A DNA stretch of 64,000 bases from the NCBI RefSeq assembly GCF_900452865.1, contig NZ_UGOZ01000001.1, forward strand, positions 2,604,001 through 2,668,000. Direction: 5' to 3'. The notes below the pieces were generated by a model. The model was not told where the DNA came from. It did no database searches and saw nothing but the letters and a program-made list of their open reading frames with translations. This document shows positions 1-9,693 of the stretch, piece by piece. The translations under genes and the position numbers were made by a program. Position 1 is the first letter of the stretch. The number at the start of each line of letters is the position of its first letter. This DNA comes from Legionella taurinensis. Its GTDB lineage: Bacteria > Pseudomonadota > Gammaproteobacteria > Legionellales > Legionellaceae.

Positions 1-1
1 C

Positions 2-565
2 CTGACAGCCATTAAAGCCGGCGCGGAAGTTTTGGCCCGTTATGCGGCCGTTTGCCAGTCTGTAGGCATTGTGCCAATTGTTGAACCGGAATTGTTGATG
101 GATGGCAACCACGACATTGACCACTGTGCGGAAGCCTATGAAATGGTGCTGCATGAACTGTTCCACTCCCTGTTCATTCATCAGGTGGATCTGGAGCAAA
201 TCGTATTAAAGCCCAGCATGGTCACCTCTGGAAAAGAAGCAGTTCCCTTCAGTTCGCCGGAAGAAGTGGCGGATTACACCATTAATGTGTTCCGCAGCAA
301 CGTTCCCGCGGCTGTCCCCACCATCAATTTCCTTTCTGGCGGCCAGACACCACAACAGGCCACGGTTAACTTAAATGCCATTAACAGCACCGGCTACCAA
401 CCCTGGACGCTGAGTTTCTCATATGGCCGTGCGCTGCAGGAAGATTGCCTTAAAATCTGGGGTGGCAAGGCAGAAAATGTCGAAGCGGCCCAGGCAGCCC
501 TGCTGAAACGCGCCCGCTTAAACAGCGCCGCCTGTTTCGGTGAATACCGCCCTGACATGGAATAA
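2..565 (+). CDS. Class I fructose-bisphosphate aldolase, C-terminal part
   Basis: The reading frame is open from base 2 and the true start lies outside the window; about 187 residues are visible. It resembles the C-terminal half of class I (Schiff-base) aldolases, which cleave fructose-1,6-bisphosphate to DHAP and glyceraldehyde-3-phosphate in the cytoplasm. The segment IVLKPSMVTSGK contains the lysine expected to form the Schiff base. FLSGGQTPQQAT and LSFSYGRALQ are the conserved phosphate-binding and C-terminal barrel motifs of the family. The protein ends in GEYRPDME; many class I aldolases instead end in a tyrosine-containing tail. A hairpin follows 8 bases after the stop, so this is probably the last gene of its transcript. 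Confidence 0.93.
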   Translation: MTAIKAGAEVLARYAAVCQSVGIVPIVEPELLMDGNHDIDHCAEAYEMVLHELFHSLFIHQVDLEQIVLKPSMVTSGKEAVPFSSPEEVADYTINVFRSNVPAAVPTINFLSGGQTPQQATVNLNAINSTGYQPWTLSFSYGRALQEDCLKIWGGKAENVEAAQAALLKRARLNSAACFGEYRPDME

Positions 566-573
566 AGGAACCT

Positions 574-593
574 GTCGGGCCGTTTGGCCCGAC
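574..593. terminator. GC-rich hairpin after aldolase gene
   Basis: An 8-bp perfect stem (GTCGGGCC / GGCCCGAC) closes on a GTTT loop between two convergent genes. Flanking AGGAA/TTCCT can extend it. There is no strong U-tract, so it may act on both strands or need Rho. Confidence 0.6.
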
Positions 594-610
594 TTCCTGA
601 CGACTTCGCT

Positions 611-1375
611 TTAAATAATCTCAAACCGGGCAAACAAGGGCACATGATCCGAGAGCATGCGCCAGGGTTTTCCCTGTAAACACTGCACTTCCCTCACTTC
701 CATACCGCGAAAATAAATTCTGTCGATACACAAGGCCGGCTTAATCGCCGGGAATGAACGGGCATGCCGCCCTTCAGTACGATAAAAGGCTTCATGGATA
801 CCTAATTCCTCGGCGAGCGGTTTGGATAAATGCCGGCGCCAGTCATTGAAATCACCCGCCATCAGTAAGGGTTCATTTTCTGGAATGACATCAGCAATCC
901 GTTGCATCAAGGCTTCGCATTGTGACGCCCGTTCGGCTTTAAACAAGCCAAGATGCACACAGAGCAAATGCACCGTCTTCATCGGTGCGCCCTCCAGCTG
1001 GATTTGCCCATGCAGGATGCTGCGCGAGGCGCGGTTCATCGTGGACAGATTGATGTTTTCAAAAGCGGTAAAGGGGTATTTACTGATGATGGCATTGCCA
1101 TGATGACCGGACTGATACACCGCATTTTTGGCATAGAGGTAGTGAGGCCAGATTTTCTCGGCCATGTATTCAAACTGGGGTGCCTCTGGCCATTCATTAA
1201 TGCGCTTTTCACGGCGTCGATGCAGGCCCTGAACTTCCTGAAGAAAAACAAAATCCGGATTAAGCTCCGCTAAAGCATCCCGCATTTCGGGTAACAAAAA
1301 GCGCAGGCGGCCCACACCAAATCCTTTATGGATGTTGTAGGTTATAATGGACAGAGTCGATTTTGTCTCCTGCAT
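611..1375 (-). CDS. Endonuclease/exonuclease/phosphatase (EEP) family protein
   Basis: This 254-residue protein has the EEP metal-dependent phosphoesterase fold. The motifs read in order are TYNIHKG near residue 12 (metal-site Asn), FLQEVQG near 45 (Glu), LLMAGDFNDWR near 170 (Asp/Asn) and SDHVPLFARF at the C-terminus (catalytic Asp-His). Members cleave DNA, RNA, inositol phosphates or sphingomyelin, and the sequence does not decide the substrate. No signal peptide is evident, so it is probably cytoplasmic. The start is well supported: GGAGGT lies 8 bases upstream of the ATG. It is convergent with the aldolase gene. Confidence 0.85.
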   Translation of the reverse strand: MQETKSTLSIITYNIHKGFGVGRLRFLLPEMRDALAELNPDFVFLQEVQGLHRRREKRINEWPEAPQFEYMAEKIWPHYLYAKNAVYQSGHHGNAIISKYPFTAFENINLSTMNRASRSILHGQIQLEGAPMKTVHLLCVHLGLFKAERASQCEALMQRIADVIPENEPLLMAGDFNDWRRHLSKPLAEELGIHEAFYRTEGRHARSFPAIKPALCIDRIYFRGMEVREVQCLQGKPWRMLSDHVPLFARFEII

Positions 1376-1557
1376 CGAAATACACCTCCAGAGCGTCTAC
1401 TTAGAGCATATCACCAAAAAAACGCCTTGTATGCCCGAATAACACTCACTCTTCATGGTTTGCCTTAGCCTGTTGTCTGTTTAATTTTAATATAAATCTT
1501 GCGGTTACACGAATAACCATGATGAACTAGGGGTTTGACCCTGCTACCCCGACGGAT

Positions 1558-2406
1558 ATGAAAGCAACCCTTGGCAAAATCAAGATCCCGGGCTTCACCC
1601 TCGCCTATAAACAGTGGGGAAGCCCCGACAGTCCAGCCATTCTGGCACTGCACGGCTGGTTGGATAATGCCGGCAGTTTTAATCTGCTGGCCCCAATCCT
1701 GGCCCGCGATTTTCGATTAATCGCCGTTGATTTACCTGGACACGGCTTGTCGTCGCATTTACCCCCCGGGTGCCATTATCATTTTTTTGATGGCATTTTT
1801 ACTTTAGTCAATCTAATCAACGCCCTTCATCTCGATACCGTGCATTTACTCGGGCACTCCATGGGTGCATGCCTTGCAAGCCTTGTGGCCGGGGTAATTC
1901 CAGAGCGGATCCGTGCCATGGCCCTGATCGAAGCCATTGGCCCTTTTTCCAGTCCAGAGGCCCGTTGTTGTGAACAATTGACCCATTATGCCCGTCATTT
2001 AAACGATAAAAACAAAGAGGAACGGCCCTATCCTTCACTGGAAGCTGCCGCACATGCCCGGGCAAAACGCGGCTATTTGTCCTTAGAACATGCGGCCATT
2101 CTGTGTGAACGCGGTGTGCGCAAACAGGGCGATTCTTATTACTGGCGGCATGATCGGCGCCTGATTGCACCCACGCCTCTGCGCCTGACCGAAGGGCAGA
2201 TTCTTTCCTGTCTTAAAAAAATAACGGCCAGGAGTTGTCTTATTCTGGCTGAACAGGGATTTAATTTTGACGAAAAGGACATTGAGGGACGGGTTAAAGC
2301 AGTAAATACCCTGGAAGTCATCCGTATGGGTGGAGGGCATCATTTGCACATGGAAAAACCAGATACTGTCGGACAGTATCTGGTTGAGTTCTTCACAACT
2401 GCTTAA
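1558..2406 (+). CDS. Alpha/beta hydrolase
   Basis: This 282-residue protein has an alpha/beta-hydrolase fold. LHGWLDNAGSF near residue 29 is the oxyanion-hole HG motif, LLGHSMGAC near residue 97 is the nucleophile elbow with the catalytic serine, and GGGHHLHMEKP near residue 259 carries the catalytic histidine. These are typical of soluble esterases, lipases or C-C hydrolases; the natural substrate cannot be read. No signal peptide is visible. The ribosome-binding site is weak (GACGG before the ATG). Its last bases overlap the end of the convergent metalloprotease gene by 4 nt. Confidence 0.85.
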   Translation: MKATLGKIKIPGFTLAYKQWGSPDSPAILALHGWLDNAGSFNLLAPILARDFRLIAVDLPGHGLSSHLPPGCHYHFFDGIFTLVNLINALHLDTVHLLGHSMGACLASLVAGVIPERIRAMALIEAIGPFSSPEARCCEQLTHYARHLNDKNKEERPYPSLEAAAHARAKRGYLSLEHAAILCERGVRKQGDSYYWRHDRRLIAPTPLRLTEGQILSCLKKITARSCLILAEQGFNFDEKDIEGRVKAVNTLEVIRMGGGHHLHMEKPDTVGQYLVEFFTTA

Positions 2407-4034
2407 CCCTTGGGATGGGTGTTCAGCAGGCAGGAGTCGGTATGGATAACGACATCAGCCAATGATTTTTTGACATCATCAACGGAATAACCAAGATCGA
2501 TGGCTGCATTCAATACACCGCAACCGCCTTCTTCAAAATTGACATACGGTGTCCAGTAGTCCATGTTGGCTTTCACCATGACATCAAAGGCTTTGCGTGC
2601 ATCCCAGCCTGGCATGTTGGCCAGCAGGTAATACAGGTGGTTGTATACGCCACTGGAGTAATGCACGTCCAGACCACTGCGGTATTCATCCGCTGTGTCG
2701 ATGGACATTCCGTCACGGCTTGGCTTGTCCATGTAACGAAGAGCATCCCAACCGCTGTCTTCTTTCATGATTTCAGGACCAATCTGCCAGCTGTTGTGGC
2801 CGGTAGAATAGTATTCTGCTGCCTGAGCCGCCATGTCGGAGAAGGCTTCGTTCATGCCACCGGATTGACCGTAGTATTCCAGATCAGAATGTTGCTCGGT
2901 GAAACCGTGGCTGATTTCATGACCGCCAACGCCCAGGGAGACCAAAGGATACATCATGGACTCGCCGTCACCGAAGGTCATTTGCTTGCCATCCCAGTAA
3001 GCGTTTTCGTAGCCAGAGCCATAGTGGACTCGCATGACGAGCTGCATGGGGGTACCGTCCTTTTTCACCAAGGCTTCAACACCATACCAATCGTGGTACA
3101 TGTGTTTGATGACATAACCGGCGTACAGCGCATCGTTGGTGGGAGAGTAAGCGCCATTGTCGCGATCGTAACCATCGGCCTTGTAACCGGTCCAGAACGT
3201 ATCCTGAGCACCATCGCCAGTACAGCTGAAACGCATGGGCTTGTTATTGGAGTAATACTGATGGTCCATGTCGACGACTTTGACATCGGTGTTTTCCATG
3301 TAACACATTTCAACATCCGCATCACGGGTCAGCTCCAGGTAAGGGTAGCTGCCTGCGCCAAATTCGTACTCGCCGATTTTATGGTTACCGCCAAAACCCC
3401 TTCCCTTGGCCGCGGTACGGATGGTCTTGACATCGTTCCACTGGACAAACGGTTTGAATGTTTTCGCATCCACGATGGCTGTGGGACGCTCGGGGATTTT
3501 GTCGTCATGACGAACGAAAACACTGACCTTGTAAGCCCAGTGCGCGTTGTGTTGATCGTCAACATACACCATGGGAATGACTTGCTGTTCGCTGACGTCT
3601 TTGCCCTGGTAGGCTTCAGCAAAATGGTGCAGCGCCGCCTGGCCGCCACTGACGAAATCAGCCGCCGGTTGGCCCAATTCGCTTTGCAGGTTAGTGTAAA
3701 CCACACCATTCATGTTGACATCCGCCTGGCTGGCCAGCAAGCCTTTGGCCGTTTTGCCGCTGTGCAGGATGGCATAACCGCCATGCACCATGAACCCGGC
3801 GTAGTGCTGTTGCATTCGGATGTGAGAAACATGATTTCTATCAGTGTGTTCTTTTAAGAATTGCAGGGAATCCTTAGAAACCGCTGAAGCTTGTTTTGCA
3901 CCAGGCAGAGCCAGGTGAAATTGTTGTTGCAAGCTTTTCAGTGAGGTTTGATTAAGATTGACAGCTTGGGAAGCCTGGACTGAGGCACTCATAACGAGCG
4001 CAGCCGCAAGCGGTGTTAAGTATAATTTATGCAT
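2403..4034 (-). CDS. proA: Secreted M4 zinc metalloprotease (ProA/Msp-type)
   Basis: This 543-residue preproprotein belongs to the thermolysin (M4) family and matches the length I know for the major secreted protease ProA (Msp) of Legionella. An N-terminal signal peptide (MHKLYLTPLAAALVMSASVQ) is followed by an FTP/PepSY-type propeptide to about residue 200 and then the catalytic domain. GGHEISHGFTEQ contains the HExxH zinc site and GGMNEAFSD supplies the downstream glutamate ligand. The family is exported by the type II system and degrades host proteins. The start has AAAGGAG about 9 bases upstream. The gene is monocistronic, with a long AT-rich upstream region. Confidence 0.95.
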   Translation of the reverse strand: MHKLYLTPLAAALVMSASVQASQAVNLNQTSLKSLQQQFHLALPGAKQASAVSKDSLQFLKEHTDRNHVSHIRMQQHYAGFMVHGGYAILHSGKTAKGLLASQADVNMNGVVYTNLQSELGQPAADFVSGGQAALHHFAEAYQGKDVSEQQVIPMVYVDDQHNAHWAYKVSVFVRHDDKIPERPTAIVDAKTFKPFVQWNDVKTIRTAAKGRGFGGNHKIGEYEFGAGSYPYLELTRDADVEMCYMENTDVKVVDMDHQYYSNNKPMRFSCTGDGAQDTFWTGYKADGYDRDNGAYSPTNDALYAGYVIKHMYHDWYGVEALVKKDGTPMQLVMRVHYGSGYENAYWDGKQMTFGDGESMMYPLVSLGVGGHEISHGFTEQHSDLEYYGQSGGMNEAFSDMAAQAAEYYSTGHNSWQIGPEIMKEDSGWDALRYMDKPSRDGMSIDTADEYRSGLDVHYSSGVYNHLYYLLANMPGWDARKAFDVMVKANMDYWTPYVNFEEGGCGVLNAAIDLGYSVDDVKKSLADVVIHTDSCLLNTHPKG

Positions 4035-4450
4035 TAATCATAACTCCTTTAAGATTAATAAATATGAGGCAATCGTGTTGCAGCATGCGCCCATGTTGAT
4101 CATCCCGCCGAACAACGAACATCCCCTGTTGTCCGGCATGGTCCTTTTAAAATTTAATATTCGCTTTTCGAGCAGCCTGTTTTTTTGAATTCGACTATTA
4201 CTAAAAATTCGACATTAAACCTTAATTGGTATCGGTCAAGCTAACATAAATTTTTTATTTTTAAAATCTTCAATTTTTAATCAGGTATTTCCTACTTACT
4301 CCCATCTGATCGCTCGACCAGACCACAACTCGGCACTTTTTTATGCTAACAGTAAACACTTTTTTCATGTTTTTTTGTAGTCACGGCCCGGGTTGTGCTA
4401 CCATGCCGCCACCAGAGAGGAAACTGGGCCTTGGCCAATTGAATTGAGAT
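4035..4450. promoter_or_regulatory. Divergent intergenic region between proA and sua5
   Basis: This 416-bp region has no credible gene. It is clearly more AT-rich than the flanking genes, especially 4190-4380, and must carry the divergent promoters of the protease and Sua5 genes. I cannot point to one unambiguous -35/-10 pair. Confidence 0.5.
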
Positions 4451-5416
4451 ATGAGTACGATTACACACGATATTGAGTCAGCTGTTACACGCCTTCGTCA
4501 GGGCGACATTGTGGCGGTTCCAACCGAAACCGTTTACGGGTTGGCAGGCAGTGCTGAAAATGAACAGGCCATACGCCGCCTATTTGCCTTGAAAAACCGC
4601 CCGCTCAATCATCCGCTGATCATGCATGTGGCGGAGCATTGGGATTTGTCTACCTGGGTCACCTCTCTGCCTGACTATGCCAAAAAACTGATTGACCATT
4701 TCTGGCCCGGTCCCTTGACGCTGGTGCTGCCCAGTCATCCGGACAATGTTCACCCGCTGGTCAATGGCGGCCAGACCACGCTCGCCATCCGCTGCCCCAG
4801 ACACCCGGTTATCCAGGAGGTATTAACCCGGCTCGGTGAACCCTTAGTCGCCCCCTCCGCCAACCCATTCGGCAAAATAAGTCCCACAACCGCACAGCAT
4901 GTGCAGCAAAGTTTTCCCCATGCGCCATTACTGATTTTAGACGGCGGCCGCTGCGAGGTAGGGATTGAATCCACCATCGTGGCGGCCACCGATCCCCAAG
5001 GTTACCAGATTTTACGTCACGGCATGGTGGATGAAGCCATGCTGGCGGCCCTGCTGCCCGGACAGGAATTGAAAGAACACAGCACACTGCGTGCTCCGGG
5101 ACGGCTTGAACACCATTATCAACCGCAAAAACCCTTGTACTGCTTTGAGGATTCGAACGCCCTGGAAACGTTTCTGAAAGAGCTTAGCGGTCAGGTGTAT
5201 GTCCTTTCATTTCAGAAAAACACCCGCTTTGCAGAGCAAACCGGCTATCAGTTGCCTGCCGATCCGGCTATCCTGGCTTATGAACTGTATTTCCAGCTTC
5301 GTCAAGCCGATGAAGCGCAGGAACCCCTTCTTGCCATGGAACTTCCACCGGACACGCCGGCCTGGCAAGGGGTACGCGAACGGGCTCTTAAAGCCGGAAG
5401 AAAACACGCCCTTTAA
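4451..5416 (+). CDS. sua5: L-threonylcarbamoyladenylate synthase (Sua5/YrdC/YciO family)
   Basis: The 321-residue product makes threonylcarbamoyl-AMP from threonine, bicarbonate and ATP, the first step of t6A37 tRNA modification. The N-terminal YrdC domain (residues 1-200) shows VAVPTETVYGLAG and ALKNRPLNHPLIMHV, the ATP/threonine pocket, and LVAPSANPFGKISPT. After about residue 210 (LRAPGRLEHHYQPQKPL) there is a Sua5-type C-terminal domain, so this is the long Sua5 form rather than short TsaC. Its partner TsaD is encoded at 19.9-20.9 kb. The last 4 bases overlap the convergent oadA gene. Confidence 0.93.
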   Translation: MSTITHDIESAVTRLRQGDIVAVPTETVYGLAGSAENEQAIRRLFALKNRPLNHPLIMHVAEHWDLSTWVTSLPDYAKKLIDHFWPGPLTLVLPSHPDNVHPLVNGGQTTLAIRCPRHPVIQEVLTRLGEPLVAPSANPFGKISPTTAQHVQQSFPHAPLLILDGGRCEVGIESTIVAATDPQGYQILRHGMVDEAMLAALLPGQELKEHSTLRAPGRLEHHYQPQKPLYCFEDSNALETFLKELSGQVYVLSFQKNTRFAEQTGYQLPADPAILAYELYFQLRQADEAQEPLLAMELPPDTPAWQGVRERALKAGRKHAL

Positions 5417-7200
5417 GGGTGTTGTTGGAGCTCCATTAAGGTATCCGCCGGCGTGACCTTGTCGCCTTTGGCACACCACACCGCCGCCACCGTGCCGGCA
5501 AACGGCGCCTGAATTTCGGTTTCCATTTTCATGGCTTCCAGCACAAACAGGGCTTGACCGGCTTTTACCCTGTCGCCTACAGCCACCTGAATACTGACAA
5601 TAGTGCCTGGCATCGCCACTTTGATGTCGCCGGGTCCGGTTGTTTTTTTAATGGCCGTCGGCTCGTTTGGTTCCCTGTCGTCGTGTTGAATAATCACTTC
5701 TTCCGGTACGCCGTCGACCCAGAGAAAGCAGGATTGCTGCCCGCGTGCAGGGGTACCGTAACCGGCCACTTTCACATGGTAGTTTTCGCCATGAAGAATG
5801 ATGTCGAATTCAGACAATTCATTGTTTTGAGAGGCATCAGGACTGATCAGGGGTTCCGGCGTCAATGCATTGTCCTGCCGCTCCTTAAGGAATTGGCGGC
5901 CAATTTCCGGAAACATGGCAAAGGATAAAACATCTTCTTCGCACAGGGCCAACCCGCCAATTTCGCTGCGCAATCGGGCCAATTCATTCGGTATTAAATC
6001 CGCCGGGCGCACATCAATGATTTCTGTCTGGCCAATGGCCTTTTTCAATACGCGGGGATTAATTTTACCGGGGGCAGCCCCGTATTTGCCCTGGCAATAC
6101 AACTTCACCTCATTGGTAATGGTCTTGTACCGTTCGCCGGTCAACACATTCATGACCGCCTGGGTGCCGACGATCTGGGAGGTCGGCGTCACCAGCGGCG
6201 GGTAACCCAGATCTTTTCGTACCCGGGGGATTTCCTGATGGACTTCGGCCACCTTGCCCAATGCCTGTTGTTCTTTCAACTGGCTGTAAAGGTTGGAAAT
6301 CATTCCACCCGGTACCTGATAAAGCTGGACCCGGGGATCAATGTCGCGCGCCTCACTTTCAAATTGCTGGTATTTTTTACGAACGTCGTGGAAATAGTCG
6401 CCAATTTCCAATAATAAATTCAAATCAAGTCCGGTATCAAATTCTGTTTCTGCCAAAGCGGCCACCAGGGGTTCTGCGGCAGGATGCGAGGCCCCTCCTG
6501 AAAATGAAGAAATCGCCGTATCAATGTGCTGACAACCGGCTAAAACGGCCTGATAATGGCAGATCGCGGCTAATCCGGAGGTGGCGTGGGTGTGAAGGTG
6601 CACCGGCAGCCCGGTCGCCTCAGCCAGGGCCGTGAATAATTCGACGGTCGCGCTCGGGGTTAATAACCCAGCCATGTCCTTGATGGCCAGGCTATCACAA
6701 CCCAAATCGGCCAGCGCCTTGCCCATGTCCACAAAATTGGCCAGCGTATGCACCGGACTCGTGGTATAACAAATGGCTCCCTGCGCATGCCTTTTATGCC
6801 TTTTGACGCTGGCGATGGGCACACGCAGGTTGCGGACATCATTCAAGGCATCGAAAACGCGGAAAACGTCCACACCATTATTGGCTGCAAGGCCAATGAA
6901 TGCGTCCACCACGTCATCGGCATAATGGCGATAGCCCAACAGATTCTGGCCTCGCAGCAGCATGGACAGACGGGTATTGGGCAACGCGTTGCGCAGCAGG
7001 CGCAGTCGCTGCCAGGGATCTTCTTTTAAAAAACGCAAACAGGCATCAAACGTCGCGCCGCCCCAGACTTCCATCGCCCAAAAGCCGACCTCATCCATTT
7101 TCCTGCACACAGGCAGCATGTCGTCGGTACGCAGGCGCGTGGCAATTAAACACTGATGCGCGTCACGCAGCGTCACATCGGTAATATGGGTGGTGGCCAT
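5413..7200 (-). CDS. oadA: Oxaloacetate decarboxylase alpha / pyruvate carboxylase subunit B
   Basis: The 595-residue protein has an N-terminal carboxyltransferase TIM barrel (ITDVTLRDAHQ near residue 6; RVFDALNDVRN near 115; HLHTHATSG near 195), a middle conserved carboxylase domain and a C-terminal biotinyl domain with FVLEAMKMETEIQAP near residue 562, whose lysine is biotinylated. It transfers carboxyl groups between biotin and pyruvate/oxaloacetate. No membrane beta/gamma subunits are adjacent, so it could be the B subunit of a two-subunit pyruvate carboxylase or an orphan OadA. The biotin carboxylase at 8.3-9.7 kb is better explained as AccC. GAGGGA precedes the ATG. Confidence 0.9.
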   Translation of the reverse strand: MATTHITDVTLRDAHQCLIATRLRTDDMLPVCRKMDEVGFWAMEVWGGATFDACLRFLKEDPWQRLRLLRNALPNTRLSMLLRGQNLLGYRHYADDVVDAFIGLAANNGVDVFRVFDALNDVRNLRVPIASVKRHKRHAQGAICYTTSPVHTLANFVDMGKALADLGCDSLAIKDMAGLLTPSATVELFTALAEATGLPVHLHTHATSGLAAICHYQAVLAGCQHIDTAISSFSGGASHPAAEPLVAALAETEFDTGLDLNLLLEIGDYFHDVRKKYQQFESEARDIDPRVQLYQVPGGMISNLYSQLKEQQALGKVAEVHQEIPRVRKDLGYPPLVTPTSQIVGTQAVMNVLTGERYKTITNEVKLYCQGKYGAAPGKINPRVLKKAIGQTEIIDVRPADLIPNELARLRSEIGGLALCEEDVLSFAMFPEIGRQFLKERQDNALTPEPLISPDASQNNELSEFDIILHGENYHVKVAGYGTPARGQQSCFLWVDGVPEEVIIQHDDREPNEPTAIKKTTGPGDIKVAMPGTIVSIQVAVGDRVKAGQALFVLEAMKMETEIQAPFAGTVAAVWCAKGDKVTPADTLMELQQHP

Positions 7201-7411
7201 ACAACAGTCCCTCGTTAATCACATCACTTTATCAACCATAGCATAGAGAAAACCGGGACAGAAGTTTGCCTGGGAAATTCAACGGGTTCTCTGTTCATGG
7301 ACTAAAAAACTGGAAGAGAACATGCCGACATCGTGCCGATATCATCTTAAATATAGACATTATTGCAAAGATCAGGCAGAATCCCTGATCTTTTTATCCA
7401 TCCGGGTGTCT

Positions 7412-7849
7412 ATGAAAAAAATTCTGGTGCTGCACGGACCCAATTTGAATCGTCTCGGTTCACGCGAGCCCTCCATCTATGGAGTGGCTACCTTGTCCGA
7501 ACTGGATGAGTCATTGGAAAACCAGGCGCAGGCAGCTAATATTCATTTAACCTGCAGGCAAACCAATGCGGAAGGTCAGTTTATCGACCTCATTCACAAA
7601 GCCGCCGAAGATGGAATTGATTACCTGATTGTCAATGCGGCAGCCTTTACCCACACAAGCATTGCCATTCGCGATGCCTTGAGTTCCGTACCCATCCCAT
7701 TCATTGAAGTGCACATCAGCAATATCTACGCACGGGAATCGTTCAGACACCATTCCTATCTGTCAGACATTGCCCGGGGTGTCATCAGCGGGCTGGGGAC
7801 CAAGGGTTATAACCTGGCGCTTGAAGCAATCATTGAAGAATGGTCTTAA
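7412..7849 (+). CDS. aroQ: Type II 3-dehydroquinate dehydratase
   Basis: The 145-residue protein converts 3-dehydroquinate to 3-dehydroshikimate in the shikimate pathway. The N-terminus [21 protein letters not shown] carries the type II signature with catalytic Arg and Tyr. [18 protein letters not shown] and [17 protein letters not shown] supply the Asn, His and active-site loop residues. I chose the ATG at 7412 because family members begin just before [10 protein letters not shown]; a longer in-frame extension to 7322 has no homologous content. It lies 24 bases upstream of accB and is probably in the same operon, an arrangement common in gammaproteobacteria. Confidence 0.95.
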   Translation: MKKILVLHGPNLNRLGSREPSIYGVATLSELDESLENQAQAANIHLTCRQTNAEGQFIDLIHKAAEDGIDYLIVNAAAFTHTSIAIRDALSSVPIPFIEVHISNIYARESFRHHSYLSDIARGVISGLGTKGYNLALEAIIEEWS

Positions 7850-7873
7850 TTAAAATTAGTTAGAGAGTTATCC

Positions 7874-8338
7874 ATGGATATCCGTAAAATCAAGAAATTA
7901 ATTGAATTACTCGACGAAACCGGTATTTCAGAAATCGAGATTAAAGAAGGCGAAGAATCCGTTCGCTTAAGCCGCCACAGCCATGTGGTCGAAGCCGCTC
8001 AGCCTGTGCGCTACGCACCGCAGCCAGCGCCTGTGCAGGCGCCTGCCGCGCCGGCAGCGCCCCAGGCGCAGGCAGCAGCCGAATCGGAATCCGCCACGGT
8101 GAATGGCCACAAGGTTCGTTCGCCCATGGTGGGTACCCTGTACACCTCCCCTTCACCCGATGCCCAGCCTTTTGTCAAAGTGGGCCAAAAAGTCAAGGCC
8201 GGTGATACCCTGTGCATTATTGAAGCCATGAAAATGTTTAATGAAATTGAAGCGGACAAGGCCGGTACCATTGCAGCGATTCTCGCCGGCAACGGCGATC
8301 CGATTGAGTACGATCAACCCCTGTTTGTCATTGAATAA
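7874..8338 (+). CDS. accB: Biotin carboxyl carrier protein of acetyl-CoA carboxylase
   Basis: The 154-residue AccB carries the biotin group of acetyl-CoA carboxylase, which makes malonyl-CoA for fatty-acid synthesis. The N-terminus ([20 protein letters not shown]) is the AccB dimer/assembly helix. An Ala-Pro-Gln-rich linker spans about residues 45-75, and the C-terminal biotinyl domain contains [15 protein letters not shown], whose lysine is biotinylated. The usual length is about 150-160. It is followed 10 bases later by accC, forming the standard accBC pair. Confidence 0.97.
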   Translation: MDIRKIKKLIELLDETGISEIEIKEGEESVRLSRHSHVVEAAQPVRYAPQPAPVQAPAAPAAPQAQAAAESESATVNGHKVRSPMVGTLYTSPSPDAQPFVKVGQKVKAGDTLCIIEAMKMFNEIEADKAGTIAAILAGNGDPIEYDQPLFVIE

Positions 8339-8348
8339 GGGGTGAGTC

Positions 8349-9689
8349 ATGCTCAGTAAAATTGTAATCGCCAACCGCGGTGAAATTGCGCTTCGTATTC
8401 TGCGGGCCTGTAAGGAATTGGGGATTCAGACCGTCGCCGTGCATTCCGATGTCGACAAGGATTTACTGCACGTGCGTCTGGCCGACGAGACCGTTTGCAT
8501 CGGTCCTGCCAGTTCGCAGAAAAGCTATCTGAATATTCCAGCCATTATTTCCGCAGCGGAAATCACCGATGCCGTTGCCATTCATCCCGGCTATGGTTTT
8601 CTTTCTGAAAATGCCGATTTTGCCGACATTGTTGAGCAAAGCGGCTTTCGTTTCATCGGCCCACGCGGCGATACCATCCGCTTAATGGGCGATAAAGTAT
8701 CCGCCATTGCTGCCATGAAAAAAGCCGGCGTTCCCTGCGTTCCCGGTTCCGATGGGCCGTTGGGGGATAATGATGACTATAATCTGGAGTTGGGCCGTAA
8801 AATTGGCTATCCGGTTATCATTAAAGCGGCCGGAGGCGGCGGCGGTCGTGGCATGCGTGTGGTTCACAGCGAATCCAACCTGTTGAACGCCATTGCCTTA
8901 ACCCGCAGTGAGGCGAAGGCTGCCTTCAATAACCCCGTGGTTTACATGGAAAAATTCCTCGAAAACCCACGCCATGTTGAATTTCAGGTACTGGGGGACG
9001 GCAAAGGCAACGCCATTTATCTGGGTGAACGCGACTGCTCCATGCAACGACGCCACCAAAAAGTCGTGGAAGAAGCGCCGGCGCCTGGCATTACGCCGGA
9101 ATTACGCCGTGAAATCGGCGAATGCGTGGTTAAGGCCTGCCGTGATCTGGAATACCGCGGTGCGGGCACCTTTGAATTTTTATACCAGGACGGCTGTTTC
9201 TATTTCATCGAAATGAACACCCGTATTCAGGTTGAGCATCCGGTAACGGAAATGATCACGGGCATTGATTTGATTAAAGAACAGATCAAAATTGCCAGCG
9301 ATCTGCCTTTTACGCTGAAGCAGGAAGACATTCAGTTGCGCGGCCATGCCGTGGAATGCCGTATCAATGCGGAAGATCCTAAAAACTTCATGCCCAGTCC
9401 CGGCACCATCCGCCTGCTGCATCAACCCGGAGGTCCCGGCATTCGCTTTGACTCGCATCTTTACAGCAGTTACACCGTACCGCCCAATTACGACTCCATG
9501 ATTGGTAAATTAATCAGCTACGGTGAGACGCGGGAAGTGGCCTTTGCCAGAATGCGCAATGCCCTGGATGAAATCATCATTGAAGGCATCAAGACCAACA
9601 TTGAGCTGCACCAGCGTATCATGCGCGACAGGGCCTTTATTGAAGGCGGCACCAATATCCATTATCTTGAAAAAATGCTGAAGGAATAA
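8349..9689 (+). CDS. accC: Biotin carboxylase subunit of acetyl-CoA carboxylase
   Basis: The 446-residue ATP-grasp enzyme carboxylates biotin on AccB using bicarbonate and ATP. It begins [20 protein letters not shown] and contains the glycine-rich ATP loop [14 protein letters not shown] near residue 159, [20 protein letters not shown] near 230, and [17 protein letters not shown] near 285 with metal and catalytic residues. Length matches AccC (about 447-449). It is in an operon with accB upstream; prmA starts 4 bases after its stop. Confidence 0.97.
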   Translation: MLSKIVIANRGEIALRILRACKELGIQTVAVHSDVDKDLLHVRLADETVCIGPASSQKSYLNIPAIISAAEITDAVAIHPGYGFLSENADFADIVEQSGFRFIGPRGDTIRLMGDKVSAIAAMKKAGVPCVPGSDGPLGDNDDYNLELGRKIGYPVIIKAAGGGGGRGMRVVHSESNLLNAIALTRSEAKAAFNNPVVYMEKFLENPRHVEFQVLGDGKGNAIYLGERDCSMQRRHQKVVEEAPAPGITPELRREIGECVVKACRDLEYRGAGTFEFLYQDGCFYFIEMNTRIQVEHPVTEMITGIDLIKEQIKIASDLPFTLKQEDIQLRGHAVECRINAEDPKNFMPSPGTIRLLHQPGGPGIRFDSHLYSSYTVPPNYDSMIGKLISYGETREVAFARMRNALDEIIIEGIKTNIELHQRIMRDRAFIEGGTNIHYLEKMLKE

Positions 9690-9693
9690 GGCT

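Noticed and set aside
2637-3857. 406-codon open frame on the plus strand inside the metalloprotease gene
   Set aside because: It is fully antisense to proA, whose motifs, signal peptide and ribosome site are clear. The translated sequence shows no domain and is biased by the codon use of the opposite strand.
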